In this document: positions 48,999 through 59,108 of the stretch, piece by piece
Numbering within the stretch: the first letter of the stretch is position 1
Layout of the letters: the number at the start of each line of letters is the position of its first letter
From: Minicystis rosea
GTDB lineage: Bacteria > Myxococcota_A > Polyangia > Polyangiales > Polyangiaceae
Length of the DNA stretch: 64,000 nucleotides
Reading direction: 5' to 3'
NCBI GenBank assembly: GCA_001931535.1
Contig: CP016211.1
Coordinates: 8,231,703-8,295,702 of the forward strand
Notes under the pieces: generated by a model
Database searches by the model: none
Told to the model about the DNA's origin: nothing
What the model saw: only the letters and a program-made list of their open reading frames with translations
Translations under genes and position numbers: made by a program

Positions 48999-49720
48999 GT
49001 CCCGGCGCCGGCTTTGGCGAGCGCCGCGTCGAGGGATTGAGGGCTGTAGCCGACGAGGATTTGGCCGCGCACGTCGATGACGGGGATGCTCCCGCCGTGG
49101 CGGCCGGCGCGGGTGAGCTTGTCCCGCATTTCGGCGGCGGCGCCCGGTGTTTCGTCGATGTCCTTCATCACGAAGGGGATGCCCTTCGATTTCAGATAGT
49201 CGGCGGCTTGATGGCAGGGGCCGCACCACGAGGCACCGTAGATGATCACGGTGTACGCGTTGCGATCCGCGGCGGGAGGCGGCGGCTGGTTGGGCGCGGA
49301 GGAGCCGCTCGAAGGAGGGCGCGGGGGCGCGACCTTGGCGAGGTAGGCCGAGCGACGCTGCTCGATCTCGTCCTCCCAGGCGCGGCGCCGCATGGCGTGC
49401 GTGGCGTAGGAGCCATCGTCGGACCTCTTCGTCAGGTCGGCGATGTAGAAGAGATCGCGGGTGCCGTCCTCGCGATCGGCGACGACCACGCGGACCAGCG
49501 ATCGCCCCGCGGCGGGGACCTCGGGCGGGTGCAGGACGACGTGGGTGTCGCCCTTCTCGTCGATCCACGTGAGCATCAGATCGGGCGTGTCGTCGCGAAT
49601 GGTGAGCGGCGCGAGCACGCCCTCGGCGACGGGGACCGTGCCATCGTCGGTGCGCTTCTTCCCGCACGCCGATGCAGCGAGGGCGATCGCCACCAGACCG
49701 ACGATCACGCGGCGCTTCAC
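48989..49720 (-). CDS. Thioredoxin/glutaredoxin-like lipoprotein
   Basis: 243 residues. A signal peptide (MKRRVIVGLVAIALAASACG) with probable lipid-attachment Cys, a beta-rich middle part, a Pro/Ser linker and a C-terminal thioredoxin-fold domain with active site IIYGASWCGPCHQAADYL and the cis-Pro in GGSIPVIDVRG. The KGIPFVMKDIDETPGA wording is glutaredoxin-like. It probably acts as a disulfide oxidoreductase in the envelope. The start GTG overlaps the stop of the ABC-F gene (GTGA). Confidence 0.82.
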   Translation of the reverse strand: MKRRVIVGLVAIALAASACGKKRTDDGTVPVAEGVLAPLTIRDDTPDLMLTWIDEKGDTHVVLHPPEVPAAGRSLVRVVVADREDGTRDLFYIADLTKRSDDGSYATHAMRRRAWEDEIEQRRSAYLAKVAPPRPPSSGSSAPNQPPPPAADRNAYTVIIYGASWCGPCHQAADYLKSKGIPFVMKDIDETPGAAAEMRDKLTRAGRHGGSIPVIDVRGQILVGYSPQSLDAALAKAGAGTML

Positions 49721-51768
49721 GCCTCACCTCCAGCGAGCTCTTCGGAGAGGGCCATCCACTCCGTCATGGCCGCGTCCACGCGCTTCGTCAACGCCTGCTC
49801 CTGCTTGGCGAGGTCCGCGAGCTTGGCCCAGTCGCCGCCGGGATCGTTCTTCAGCTCTTCACGACGGCGCGAGAGCTCGGCCTCGCCGGAGGCGATCTCG
49901 GTCTCGAGCTCCTTCACGCGCTTCTTCTTGCGCTCGAGCGCGCGGGCCGCGGCCTTCTCGGCCTCGAAGGCGCGCCGCTTGGCCTCCGGATCCATGTCGG
50001 CCGCAGCGCCCGCCTGAGGACGCGTGGAGACGCTGCGCTTCACCGCGCGCGCCTTGCCCGTAGCCTCGCCGGCGGTCTCGGCGGCAGCGGCCTTGCGGGC
50101 CTCCTTCGCTTCGCGCGCATCTCTCGCGTCGCGAGCTTCCTTCGCAGCGGCGTCTGCCGCGGCGGCTCGGCGCGCGAGCGTCTCTTCGTAGTCGCGGAAG
50201 CCGCCGGGATAGACGTCGACGTGACCGTCGCGCACGTGGACGATGCGCGTGGTCACGCCCTCGAGGAAGCGGCGATCGTGCGAGACGAGGACCACGGTGC
50301 CCTCGAAGGAGGAGAGCGCCTCTTCCAAGATCTCGGCGGCCGGGATGTCGAGGTGATTGGTCGGCTCGTCGAGGAAGATCAGGTTGCGCGGCTCCAAGAG
50401 GAGCTTGGCGAGCGCGAGGCGACTGCGCTCGCCGCCGGAGAAGCCTTGCACGCGGCGGAGCGGATCGTCGCCGTAGAAGCGGAAGCGCGCGAGGTATTGG
50501 CGGGTGGCGTCGACGTTGAGATCGGCGCGGACGCTGCGGATCTCGTCGACCGCGCTCTTCTGCGGATCGAGCGAGCCGAGGTGCTGATCGAAGTAGCCCT
50601 GCGCCAGGTTGGTGCCGCGCCGGACGCTGCCGTCGTCGTCGGGCGCGCCATGGCCGGCGAGCAGCTTGAGCAGCGTGGACTTGCCCGATCCATTGGGCCC
50701 GACGATGCCGAGGCGCTCGCCGCGGCGCACCAAGAGGTCGACGCCGGAGAAGAGCTCGCGGCCACCGCGTGAGGCGCCGAGGCCCGAGCACTCGAGCACG
50801 ATGTCACCGCTGCGCGGCGCGGGCGCGAAGCGGAAGGCGACCTTCTCGGCGACGGCCCAGATGTCCTCGGGCCGATCGAGCATCTCCATCTTCTCGAGCA
50901 TCTTGCGGCGGCTCTGAGCCTGCTTCGTCTTCTGCCCGGCGATGTTCTTGCGGATGAACTCTTCGGTCTTGGCGACCATGTCCTGCTGCCGCTCGACCAG
51001 CTCGCGCTCGCGCTCCAAATCGGCTTCGCGCGCGACGGCGTAATCGGAGTACTTGAGCGGATACGATCGGAAGCTGCGCCGCCCGAGCTCCATCGTGATG
51101 TTGCTGGTGTTGTCGAGGAAGGCGCGATCGTGGGACACGATCAACATGGCGCTGCGCAGGCCGGAGAGGTGGCCTTCGAGCCAAGCGATGGTGTCGAGAT
51201 CGAGGTGGTTCGTGGGCTCGTCGAGGAGGAGGAGATCGGGATCCTGCGCGAGCGCGACGCCGAGGTGGAGACGGCCGCGCTCACCGCCGGAGAGGCTCGC
51301 GAGCGGGCGCTCCATGTCGGCGGGCCCGAAGCCGAGGTGCTCGGCGATGATGGTGACGCGGCGCTCGAGCTCGTCCCCGCCCTTCAGGTGATATTGATCC
51401 ATCACCGTCGCGAGGTGCGCGAGCGCGGCGTCGGTGCCGCTCGCGGCGGCGTGCTGCGCTTCGCCCAGCGTGTGCCGGAGCGCGAGGATCTCGGCGAAGG
51501 CGCTGAGGAACGCGTCGAGCACGGTGCCCTCGGGCGGCAGCTCGTGCGACTGGCGCGCATAGGCGACGCGAGCGCCGCGGCGCACGACCACATTGCCGGC
51601 ATCGGGCGTGAGCTCACGGCCGATCAAGCGCAGCAAGGTGCTTTTGCCAGCGCCGTTGGGCGCGACCAACGACGCGCGCTGGCCTGCTTCGAGGGAGAAC
51701 GTGATCCCCTGGAAAAGCTGGTTGGCCCCGTAGCCGAAAGAGAGGTTCGCGACCTCCAACACCGTCAT
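49717..51768 (-). CDS. ABC-F ATPase (ribosome-associated type)
   Basis: 683 residues with two ABC cassettes and no membrane segments. Walker A motifs LVAPNGAGKST and IVGPNGSGKST, signatures LSGGERGRL and FSGGERSRL, and Walker B LLLLDEPTNHLDLD and LIFLDEPTNHLDIP. The linker between cassettes is charged (about 240-300). A long Ala/Lys-rich C-terminal extension (about 525-683, KEARDAREAKEARKA) predicts a coiled coil, as in Uup. Such proteins act at the ribosomal E site or in DNA/ribosome maintenance. Subtype cannot be fixed by eye. Confidence 0.92.
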   Translation of the reverse strand: MTVLEVANLSFGYGANQLFQGITFSLEAGQRASLVAPNGAGKSTLLRLIGRELTPDAGNVVVRRGARVAYARQSHELPPEGTVLDAFLSAFAEILALRHTLGEAQHAAASGTDAALAHLATVMDQYHLKGGDELERRVTIIAEHLGFGPADMERPLASLSGGERGRLHLGVALAQDPDLLLLDEPTNHLDLDTIAWLEGHLSGLRSAMLIVSHDRAFLDNTSNITMELGRRSFRSYPLKYSDYAVAREADLERERELVERQQDMVAKTEEFIRKNIAGQKTKQAQSRRKMLEKMEMLDRPEDIWAVAEKVAFRFAPAPRSGDIVLECSGLGASRGGRELFSGVDLLVRRGERLGIVGPNGSGKSTLLKLLAGHGAPDDDGSVRRGTNLAQGYFDQHLGSLDPQKSAVDEIRSVRADLNVDATRQYLARFRFYGDDPLRRVQGFSGGERSRLALAKLLLEPRNLIFLDEPTNHLDIPAAEILEEALSSFEGTVVLVSHDRRFLEGVTTRIVHVRDGHVDVYPGGFRDYEETLARRAAAADAAAKEARDARDAREAKEARKAAAAETAGEATGKARAVKRSVSTRPQAGAAADMDPEAKRRAFEAEKAAARALERKKKRVKELETEIASGEAELSRRREELKNDPGGDWAKLADLAKQEQALTKRVDAAMTEWMALSEELAGGEA

Positions 51769-51905
51769 GGGCCGCTATCTAGCACGCTTCTCCGGATGCC
51801 GGGCTCAACCGAGGATCGCGCGTGCATCGAGCATCGCCCCGGCGCTCTTCGCCGGGGTCGATGGCATTCGGGCGGGCGATCTCGGGCAGCGCGGAGTGCG
51901 CGCCG

Positions 51906-53945
51906 TCACGCGGCGAGCGGGGTGGGATTGAAGGCGGCCGACATGACGCTCGGATCGGGCAGCGTGACGGCGTCGAGGCCTTCGCGGATGGCGGCGAGAT
52001 CGCGGATGGGATCGGGGACGGCACCATCGCCGATGGCTTCGAGGAGGCGGCGCCGGAGCTGCTCCTTCTTGCGATAGAAGCTGGCCCCGTGCTCGGCGCA
52101 CGAGCGCGGCACGAAGCTCGCGAGCGCGACGTGCGCCTTCTCGTGGAGCACCAGATCGACGAGCGCGCCGAAGGCCGCGGGATCGTCGGAGGCGAGCACC
52201 GCTTCGAGCAGCGCCCGAATGCGCCCCGAGGCGAGGTTCACACTGATGCCGGTGCCGTCGGTGTGGGCCATCTCGTCGGGGCCGTAGAGATCTTGGTGCG
52301 CGGAGAGGATCGAAGGCGCGAGGCCCGCCGCGGCGGACACGGCTCCATCGATGCGCTCCAACATGGCGAGCGCGCGCGCGAGCGCGGGGATGCCGGGGAT
52401 CTCGGGCGATTCGAGGAGCCGCTCGCGCGCCACCCGCGGCATGGGTCGCGATCCCGTCGGGCGCGCGGCATCGACGGGAGGCGGCGGTGCGACGGGCAGC
52501 GTGAGCCTGCGGAAGAGCGCGAGCGACAGCGGATCGGTCGAGGCCAGATACACGAGGCCGGGGCGCAGCTCGCGCTCGTAACCCCCCGCGCGCAGCACGC
52601 CGCGCCGGTGCGCATCGACCATCTCGCGCAGCGATCGCGCGCTCCGCGCCTCACCCTGCCCGGGCTCGAGATAGCTGACCACGAACATGGGTGCATCCAC
52701 GAGCGCCGATGCAAACCGCACGACCGACTCGGGTGCAGCCACGGTGGGCACGTTCGACGGTCGATCACCGGCCGACGCCTGGCTCGCCGCGGTGGCCTCG
52801 GGCGGCGGCGCCTCGCCACGCAAAGCCGTGGCCACGAGACGATCGAGGACCGCAGCGAGGCGATGATCGACGCCCCGGAGGAGCTCGCGATCATAGAGCG
52901 CATCTTCGAGCACGAAGCGCTCGAAGGCCGTGGTGATGGCTTCGAGCACCGCGGGCGCGGCGGCGGCGGCGGGCGCGCTCCGCCCTTTGGTGAGCGGCAC
53001 GCCGAGCGGGAGATCGGCGACGAGGCCGTAGCCCGCAGTGGTGAGCGCATGCAGCAAGTCGCGATGAAGCGAGTGATCGGGCGCGCCGAAGGGCTCGAGA
53101 TGCGGCATCACGAGGAGCCCCTTCTGCGCGAGCACGAAGCGCGGCGCCACGCGATCGCCGCGGCCCACGAGCAGCTCCAGCTCACCCAGCGCGCGATCGG
53201 CGATGGGAACGCGGGCCACGCGGCGCAGGCGGGCCCGCGCGGTGTTCACAGGCTCGCCGTCGACGAAGATGCGCGCGGCCGCGGTCTCGACCAAGCCGGC
53301 CGCGGTGAAGACCTCATCGGTGAGCGCGCCCGGCGGCACGGGTCGATCGAGCAGCAAGCGCACCGACGTGCCCGCGGACGGGCGGCGTCGCAGGTCGAGC
53401 GCTTCGAGCACGAAGGCGAAGTCCGCATATGGCGGGCCGTTGCCGATGGGCTCGATCCAGAGCCGGTGCGCCGCGTTGGCGACGGAGGTGATGATCTCCA
53501 GCCGCGGCGCGATCTCCAGCGCCGAGAGGAAGCCGATGCCGTGCTCGCCGATGGCGTCGGGATCGTCCTGTTTTCCGCTGCGGAAGGGCACGAGCAGATC
53601 TTCGAGCAGCTCGGTGCGGCTCATGCCGCGGCCGCGATCGGTGAAGGTGATCTCGCCGATGCCGCCGTCCGCGTCGCGACCGGATCGCACGTCGATGCGC
53701 CCGCCGCGCGGTGACGCGTCGATCGCGTTCTGGAGCAGCTCGCGCAGCGGGCCGAGCCGCGACGACGACTGCGCATAGATGGTCCGACCGAGGATGCGCT
53801 CGGCGAGATCACCGACCGTCGCTTCACTCCGACATGCGGCGACGACGGCGGGGCGGCCCGCATCGCTCGCTGCCATGTACTCGGCGGTTCGCCCATGGAG
53901 GCGCACCAACACCAGATCCGAAAGCCGCCCCGACGCGATCGTCAT
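51906..53945 (-). CDS. GHKL ATPase (Hsp90-like) with C-terminal HExxH motif
   Basis: 679 residues. The ATPase domain has the N box LRELLQNAIDASPRGG, G1 TFTDRGRGMSRTEL and G2 IGEHGIGFLSALEIA (about 65-150), as in Hsp90/MutL-type GHKL proteins. The middle region is poorly conserved. Near the C terminus LVDLVLHEKAHVALASF and EHGASFYRKKEQL make an HExxH plus HGxxF pattern like SprT-type zinc proteases. The start overlaps the stop of another GHKL gene (ATGA). The two proteins probably work together; substrate and role are unknown. Confidence 0.78.
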   Translation of the reverse strand: MTIASGRLSDLVLVRLHGRTAEYMAASDAGRPAVVAACRSEATVGDLAERILGRTIYAQSSSRLGPLRELLQNAIDASPRGGRIDVRSGRDADGGIGEITFTDRGRGMSRTELLEDLLVPFRSGKQDDPDAIGEHGIGFLSALEIAPRLEIITSVANAAHRLWIEPIGNGPPYADFAFVLEALDLRRRPSAGTSVRLLLDRPVPPGALTDEVFTAAGLVETAAARIFVDGEPVNTARARLRRVARVPIADRALGELELLVGRGDRVAPRFVLAQKGLLVMPHLEPFGAPDHSLHRDLLHALTTAGYGLVADLPLGVPLTKGRSAPAAAAAPAVLEAITTAFERFVLEDALYDRELLRGVDHRLAAVLDRLVATALRGEAPPPEATAASQASAGDRPSNVPTVAAPESVVRFASALVDAPMFVVSYLEPGQGEARSARSLREMVDAHRRGVLRAGGYERELRPGLVYLASTDPLSLALFRRLTLPVAPPPPVDAARPTGSRPMPRVARERLLESPEIPGIPALARALAMLERIDGAVSAAAGLAPSILSAHQDLYGPDEMAHTDGTGISVNLASGRIRALLEAVLASDDPAAFGALVDLVLHEKAHVALASFVPRSCAEHGASFYRKKEQLRRRLLEAIGDGAVPDPIRDLAAIREGLDAVTLPDPSVMSAAFNPTPLAA

Positions 53946-55570
53946 GTCTCCCCTCCCCCGTCGTTCGCGGGACGCGTGATCGGCGTGGTCACGATGAGGT
54001 CGCGCTCCACGTCGGCCTCGCGCACGCCGAGCGCCCGATCGAACGCGGCCCGGAGCGCGTAGCGATCGGCCCACCCCCGCGGCTCGATGACCGCGGGCGA
54101 ATCGGCGCGCACGAGCACGGCCTCTCGCGTGCCGAGACACGGCAGCGGGCCGGGCGGGCGCTTCCGCCCGTGCACCAGTGCGATCATCACGCCCTCGGCG
54201 GCGCGCTCGGCGAGCACGGCGAGGCCGCCGAGATCGGGGCGGCGGCGAGCGACGACGATGAGACGCTCGGGAGGCTCGATCCACAGCTCGTCGAGGAGCA
54301 GCTCGCGCTCGCCGGGCATGAGGCCCTGCCACTCGCGCGCAGCCCAAAAGCTCTCTGGAACGAACAAGCGCGACGCCGCGCCGGGTCCGAGGAACCCGAG
54401 AACACCCTCGACGCGATCCGCCGGGACGAGGTGACGACCACCGCCGAGGAGCGTCCGGCAGAGCTCGGGCGCGACCTCGCGGAACGAAGCGGAGTCGAGC
54501 ATGAGCGCGCTGATCTGCGCGGCCAGCTCGGCAATACGGAGGCGCACGTCCTCCGGTGTGCTCGGCTCTTCGCCGAGGCGCGCGAGCCGCCGATGGAACG
54601 CCGCCGCCACGGCCGCGAACGCCGGTCCGGGCTTGAGCGCATCACGCCCCTCGGTCAGCTCCACCGCGGAGGGAAAGTCGACGAGCGCGAGCTCGGCAAT
54701 CGCATAGCAGGGACGAACCTTGACCCCTGCGTGATACAGCGCGGCCGTGATCCCGGCGGCGAGCCCTCGCCCACCCAGGTGAAACCGGGCCGTCATTCCA
54801 GGCCCGACCTCCTCTTCGAACAACTGCCCTCCGGAGACGAGCGCACCGTCGTTGAGGGGCACGCCCCCCGCGCGCACCACCGCTCGCTCGGGCGGAAAGA
54901 AGTGCAGAGCGTCCTCGAGGTAAGCGCGCACCGCCGCGCCGTCGAGCAAGGCCGAGCGCACCGTGACCCGCGTCCCGCGCCGCGGCGCCGCCTCGTGAAT
55001 CGAGACCGTGAACGCGCTCGCCTCCCGCCCCCGCGTGCCAATGGCGAGGCGATAACCATGTTGCCCATCGCCGGTCTCGACCACGAGCGCAAAGCTCTCC
55101 GGGTGGGCCGCGCCGAAGCCGAGCACCGAAAAGAACCCAACACCGAAGCGGCCTTGATGGACGCCCGGGACACGATCGGTGGCAAACGGCAAGAGGAGCC
55201 GCGCGAGAATGGCGAAGAGGTCCATGCCTTCTCCGCCGTCGACGACCTCGACTTTCCCACTCTCGGCGATGACGTCGATGACGCTCCCGCGCGGCCCCGC
55301 GGCGAGCGCGTCCGCGGCATTGAGCACCAGCTCGACGATGGGTCGAAGCGGATGTCCGAACGGCCTCGCGATCTCCTCATCCAAAATCTTGAGGAGATAC
55401 GCGCGATCCACCGGAGGCGCGGGAATGGTCTCCGCGTCCGCGACCAGCGCATCGAGCGCCGGACGGAAGAGCCCGATCGCAACGAGCTCTTGGAGTTGAC
55501 CGAAAAAGCGTAGCTTGCCCGGCGCGAGTGACGCCGCGGGCGCAAACGAGGGAACCGGAAGCGCCGCCAT
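53942..55570 (-). CDS. GHKL ATPase (Hsp90-like), partner of the adjacent GHKL gene
   Basis: 542 residues from ATG 55570 (MAALPVPSFAPAASL; longer starts exist but overlap the divergent promoter). N box IVELVLNAADALAAGP, G1 VEVVDGGEGMDLFAIL and G2 GRFGVGFFSVLGFGAAH show a complete GHKL site. The rest, including SAVELTEGRDALKPGPAFAA, parallels the Hsp90 middle domain loosely. The partner gene also has ALTKGRSAP-like wording at the same place (GVPLTKGRSAP), so the two may be ancient paralogues. Function unknown. Confidence 0.75.
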   Translation of the reverse strand: MAALPVPSFAPAASLAPGKLRFFGQLQELVAIGLFRPALDALVADAETIPAPPVDRAYLLKILDEEIARPFGHPLRPIVELVLNAADALAAGPRGSVIDVIAESGKVEVVDGGEGMDLFAILARLLLPFATDRVPGVHQGRFGVGFFSVLGFGAAHPESFALVVETGDGQHGYRLAIGTRGREASAFTVSIHEAAPRRGTRVTVRSALLDGAAVRAYLEDALHFFPPERAVVRAGGVPLNDGALVSGGQLFEEEVGPGMTARFHLGGRGLAAGITAALYHAGVKVRPCYAIAELALVDFPSAVELTEGRDALKPGPAFAAVAAAFHRRLARLGEEPSTPEDVRLRIAELAAQISALMLDSASFREVAPELCRTLLGGGRHLVPADRVEGVLGFLGPGAASRLFVPESFWAAREWQGLMPGERELLLDELWIEPPERLIVVARRRPDLGGLAVLAERAAEGVMIALVHGRKRPPGPLPCLGTREAVLVRADSPAVIEPRGWADRYALRAAFDRALGVREADVERDLIVTTPITRPANDGGGET

Positions 55571-55737
55571 GTGCTCGTTACGTGGAGCACCACGCCGGGC
55601 GCGCAAGTCGGTCCGTACCGTCGTCTCGATCGCTGCGCCCGGGACGCGTCTCTGCGCCGATTGGACGTGATTTCCGCGCGCCCCGCCCTCTATCATCGCC
55701 CTACGTTGCGGGCGGCTTTCGCGGGTGGAGGATGGCG

Positions 55738-57090
55738 ATGCGACTCTTTCATTTCGGTGTGGGCTTCTCGCTTGCGCTCGGTATGAGCCTCGGTATCGGC
55801 GCGGGCTGCGCCGCCGGCGGCAACGACAACCCGAGCGGCACCGGCGGCAACGTGAGCACGAGCAACACCGGCACGGGCGGCGGCGTCGGCGGCGGCCTCA
55901 TCACGACCTCGAGCGGCGGCGGTGACGCCGGCACGCCCGACGGCTTCGGCGCCTGCGCGAAGTTCAATGCAGAGGCCAAGCAAGCTCCGGCGGCGATGCT
56001 CATCGTGCTGGATCGCAGCGCGAGCATGAGCACGAACAACAAATGGGGAGTCGCCGGTCAAGCCATCATCAAGGCGATCGATCAGGACGTCTTCGACACG
56101 ATGTCTCTGGGCTTCACCGCCTTTCCGGCAGGCGAAACGGCTGCGCCGGCTTGTCTCGCCGGTATCTACGACAAGGTCTATTGCAGCTTCTACAAGGCCA
56201 CGGACGCGGAGTTCCCCGTCCCCATCGCACCTGCCGGCACCGACAAATCGACCGCATCGACGGGCGTGAGAAGCAACATCTTCGCGTGGCTGAATCAGCA
56301 CAGCCCGGAGACAGCGGACATGTCCGACTCGTCACCCATCTACGACGCGCTCGCCGCCGCATATGATGCCGTGAGAGCGACGACCATCGAAAAACGCATC
56401 GTCGCGCTCGTCACCGATGGAGGCTTCAGTTGCACTTCGGTCTCCAGCCCCAAGCGCCCCGGCTACTCCGACGGGCTCTGCGAAGACTGGGAGTATCCGT
56501 CGAGCGTCAACAAGCTCATCAGCGATGCGCGCGTCGATCCGACGGCGCCGGTCAACACGTTCGTCGTCGGCGTTCCGGGCTCGAACAGCCATGCCAACGA
56601 CTTTCCGTTCCCCTATGCCGTGGCCCCTTACACCATGCGTCTCGCGCTGAGCACATACGCCGTCAGCGGCTCTCCGGACACCGTCGATCCGACATGCGAC
56701 AAGAGCGCCATCTTCTCCCAGGGCGCGTCCGATCCCGCGAAGCCCTGCCACATCGACCTCTCCAACAACGCCAACTTCAACCCCGATGCCCTGGCCAATG
56801 CGATCGCAACCATCCGCGGCAAGGCCCTCGGCTGCGCCTACGATTTGCCCGAGCCGCCGCCGGGCGAGAGCATCGATCCGAGCCAGGTCAACGTGGTCGT
56901 GACGGTCGACGGCAAGGACTACACCATTCCAAAGCGCAAAGACCCCAATGACATGTGCGCCGTGGATCCCTGCTGGGACTACGATGCCAATGGCAAGGTC
57001 GAGCTGATCGGAATCACCTGCTCGACGGTGAGCACGTCGGCCACGGCCAAGGTCGAGATCTACGTGGGATGCGCGACCATTCTCAAGTGA
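55738..57090 (+). CDS. vWA-domain lipoprotein
   Basis: 450 residues from ATG 55738, with GGAGG 6-7 bases upstream (ATG 55732 is too close to it). Signal peptide and lipobox (LGMSLGIGAGCAAGGN), then a Gly/Thr/Ser-rich linker, then a vWA domain with MIDAS AAMLIVLDRSASMSTNN and the Asp in IVALVTDGGFSC. Several paired cysteines suggest an exported, disulfide-bonded protein. Such vWA lipoproteins are multicopy in myxobacteria; ligand unknown. It overlaps the next gene. Confidence 0.85.
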   Translation: MRLFHFGVGFSLALGMSLGIGAGCAAGGNDNPSGTGGNVSTSNTGTGGGVGGGLITTSSGGGDAGTPDGFGACAKFNAEAKQAPAAMLIVLDRSASMSTNNKWGVAGQAIIKAIDQDVFDTMSLGFTAFPAGETAAPACLAGIYDKVYCSFYKATDAEFPVPIAPAGTDKSTASTGVRSNIFAWLNQHSPETADMSDSSPIYDALAAAYDAVRATTIEKRIVALVTDGGFSCTSVSSPKRPGYSDGLCEDWEYPSSVNKLISDARVDPTAPVNTFVVGVPGSNSHANDFPFPYAVAPYTMRLALSTYAVSGSPDTVDPTCDKSAIFSQGASDPAKPCHIDLSNNANFNPDALANAIATIRGKALGCAYDLPEPPPGESIDPSQVNVVVTVDGKDYTIPKRKDPNDMCAVDPCWDYDANGKVELIGITCSTVSTSATAKVEIYVGCATILK

Positions 57091-57770
57091 TCCACACCGA
57101 GGCGCGTCGAGCCATCACGGGTGCGGCCGTCACGCTCGCCCTCGGGCTCGTCCTCGGCGCGTGCACGTGCACGTCGTCCTCCTCGTCGAGCGACACGAAG
57201 CACGAGCCGCCTCCCGTGCGTGGAGCCGCCGTCAAGGCTCCGCCGCGGCAGAAGACGCCGCCGGGGGTGGTCGAAATCGAGGAGCCGACCGATTTCGGCG
57301 GGCCGCATCGCGGGCTCAATGCGTTGCGAGGGAATGTCTATTTCATCCCACCGGGCACGGGGAGCCTCCTCGATCCGGCCAAGCTCTTCCCCGTGGCCGT
57401 GCTGTACACTTCGCGGCTCGACGTGGCGCCGCGCTCCTGGCGCGCCGGATTTCCGGGCGTGCCGGGTGGACGGGTGGAGTGGTTCGAGATCGAGTATCGA
57501 GGCGACCTCGTCACCGCCCAACGCGGCTCCTATGAATTCGAGCTGCTCTCGGACGACGGCGCCAAGCTCTACATCGACGAGCGCGTCATCATCAACAACG
57601 ATGGCCAGCATCCCCCGAAGAGCGCGCGAGGCACCGTGACGCTCGCGCCGGGCAAACATCGTATCCGGGTGGACTACTTCCAAGGGCCTCGTTACGAGAT
57701 TGCGCTTCAGCTCCACGTCACGCCGCCGGGAGGCGCTCGGCAGATCCTCGACTTGTCGAGAGTGCTTTGA
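57087..57770 (+). CDS. PA14-domain lipoprotein
   Basis: About 227 residues starting at a GTG in the GTGA overlap with the vWA stop (ATG 57069 is the alternative). Lipobox LALGLVLGACTC, a Ser-rich and Pro-rich linker, then a PA14 domain: GSYEFELLSDDGAKLYIDER with VTLAPGKHRIRVDYFQGP. PA14 domains bind carbohydrates or form a beta-barrel at surfaces. Co-translation with the vWA lipoprotein suggests they form one outer-surface complex. Confidence 0.82.
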   Translation: MIHTEARRAITGAAVTLALGLVLGACTCTSSSSSSDTKHEPPPVRGAAVKAPPRQKTPPGVVEIEEPTDFGGPHRGLNALRGNVYFIPPGTGSLLDPAKLFPVAVLYTSRLDVAPRSWRAGFPGVPGGRVEWFEIEYRGDLVTAQRGSYEFELLSDDGAKLYIDERVIINNDGQHPPKSARGTVTLAPGKHRIRVDYFQGPRYEIALQLHVTPPGGARQILDLSRVL

Positions 57771-57893
57771 CCCTGCAAAACCTCTTCCGGCCCGAAAATG
57801 GAGCAACCGGGGTCGACCTCGGCGCCTCGGGGGCCTCGAGCCTCACCACACCTTGACACAGCGAACGATGTATCACCATCGTGGCGACCACAT

Positions 57894-58601
57894 ATGGCAC
57901 ATCACGACCGCGCCCTGAAAACACTGCTTCGGATCCTCCCGCCCGAACGACTTCGCGCGGAGCTCGCCCACGTCGTCGCGAGCGATGCCTCTTTTGCGCA
58001 CGACTCCGGCCCAGCAAGCCTTCATCGGTTCTCTCGCGACACGGGGCTCGTCGTTCCCCCGTCGTTGCAGTCCTGGTATTCGGACGCGGAGGCGGTGCGG
58101 CTCCTGCGGCTTTTGAGCAACGACGACCATCCGCTCCATCCGGAGGAGTTCGTCCGGCTCGACGACGAGCCTGGTCCCATCGTGCAAATCATGAGCGAGA
58201 ACCAGGGTGTCTGCATCTGGGGCGTCCCGTTCGACGGCACGGAGGATCCACCCGTATTGGTCCGCTACGACCAGCCTGGCAAACCGTGGCGGGAGTACGC
58301 CAAGCGCTTTTCGGATTTCATCCATTCCGCCGTCTTGGATTGGGGATTTCCCCTCGCAGCGGCGGACGTTCTTCGAGGAGAGCACGCGCGCAACATCGAC
58401 GCGGCCCAGCTCGAGGCGTTGCTCGGCGATCACGAACGCGGGCCGGCGAGCATCGAAGTGAGCGGCGATTCGACGGTTCGTTACGTCGGCGCGGAGACTT
58501 ACGTCAAGCGCACCGGAGACGCGTATTGGTTGGTCGCGGGGCTCTCGTTCGAGGCCTTCGATCGAATCATGGAGCGATTGGGGCTCGTGCCCAACACGTG
58601 A
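57894..58601 (+). CDS. SUKH (SMI1/KNR4)-family protein
   Basis: 235 residues. The start region with GLVVPPSLQSWYSDAEAVRL fits the SUKH pattern (VPPSL..W), followed by the acidic strand FDGTEDPPVLVRYD. In bacteria these are usually cytoplasmic immunity proteins against nuclease or deaminase toxins. No toxin gene is seen on either side, so it is an orphan immunity gene or a housekeeping relative. The family call is moderate. Confidence 0.6.
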   Translation: MAHHDRALKTLLRILPPERLRAELAHVVASDASFAHDSGPASLHRFSRDTGLVVPPSLQSWYSDAEAVRLLRLLSNDDHPLHPEEFVRLDDEPGPIVQIMSENQGVCIWGVPFDGTEDPPVLVRYDQPGKPWREYAKRFSDFIHSAVLDWGFPLAAADVLRGEHARNIDAAQLEALLGDHERGPASIEVSGDSTVRYVGAETYVKRTGDAYWLVAGLSFEAFDRIMERLGLVPNT

Positions 58602-59108
58602 TCGGCTCCCCATGTCGAGTCGCTACTTCTACTGCGTCATGAGACGTCTCGCCGAGCAAGCGACGTGTTCGCTAGCCCCGGCGCGCGGGCGAAGCCGACA
58701 GCATCGCCACGCGGCGATCACTCGCCGAAACGGGCCGCGCGGCGGCCTCGCCGAGCTCTCGTTTCACGTCTGGCTGCTCGTGAGGACCCACTCGTTGCGC
58801 CGGCCTGACGCAATAGTGCTACCGAGAAGGACCGGCTCGAATGCGCAGGGCGGAGCGGTGCGACACGGGCGGCCGCAGGACATACAGAGCGTAGCTTCGT
58901 GCACTGGGGCGATCATGGTTGATCGCCTCGCCGCGGGCACGCTGGGGTTGTCCCCAGTGCCGGGCTATTCTGCGCCGTGGTAGCCTCGTCGTCGTCAGTC
59001 TACGTACGGATGATCGTGGCCGGGTGAGAATGCTTCGTGAGGGAGCCTTGATGGCCTCCGCTCACCACGCTCCGGGCACGACGTCGACATGCTTGCAATG
59101 GAGCTTAT
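58602..59108. other. Intergenic, no gene supported
   Basis: 507 bp. Frames present are out of phase with any known family and have poor starts. No RNA gene or repeat is seen. Confidence 0.45.

Noticed and set aside
58612..58983. Plus-strand frame in the gap after the SUKH gene
   Set aside because: Poor start and shadow-like composition; left as non-coding.
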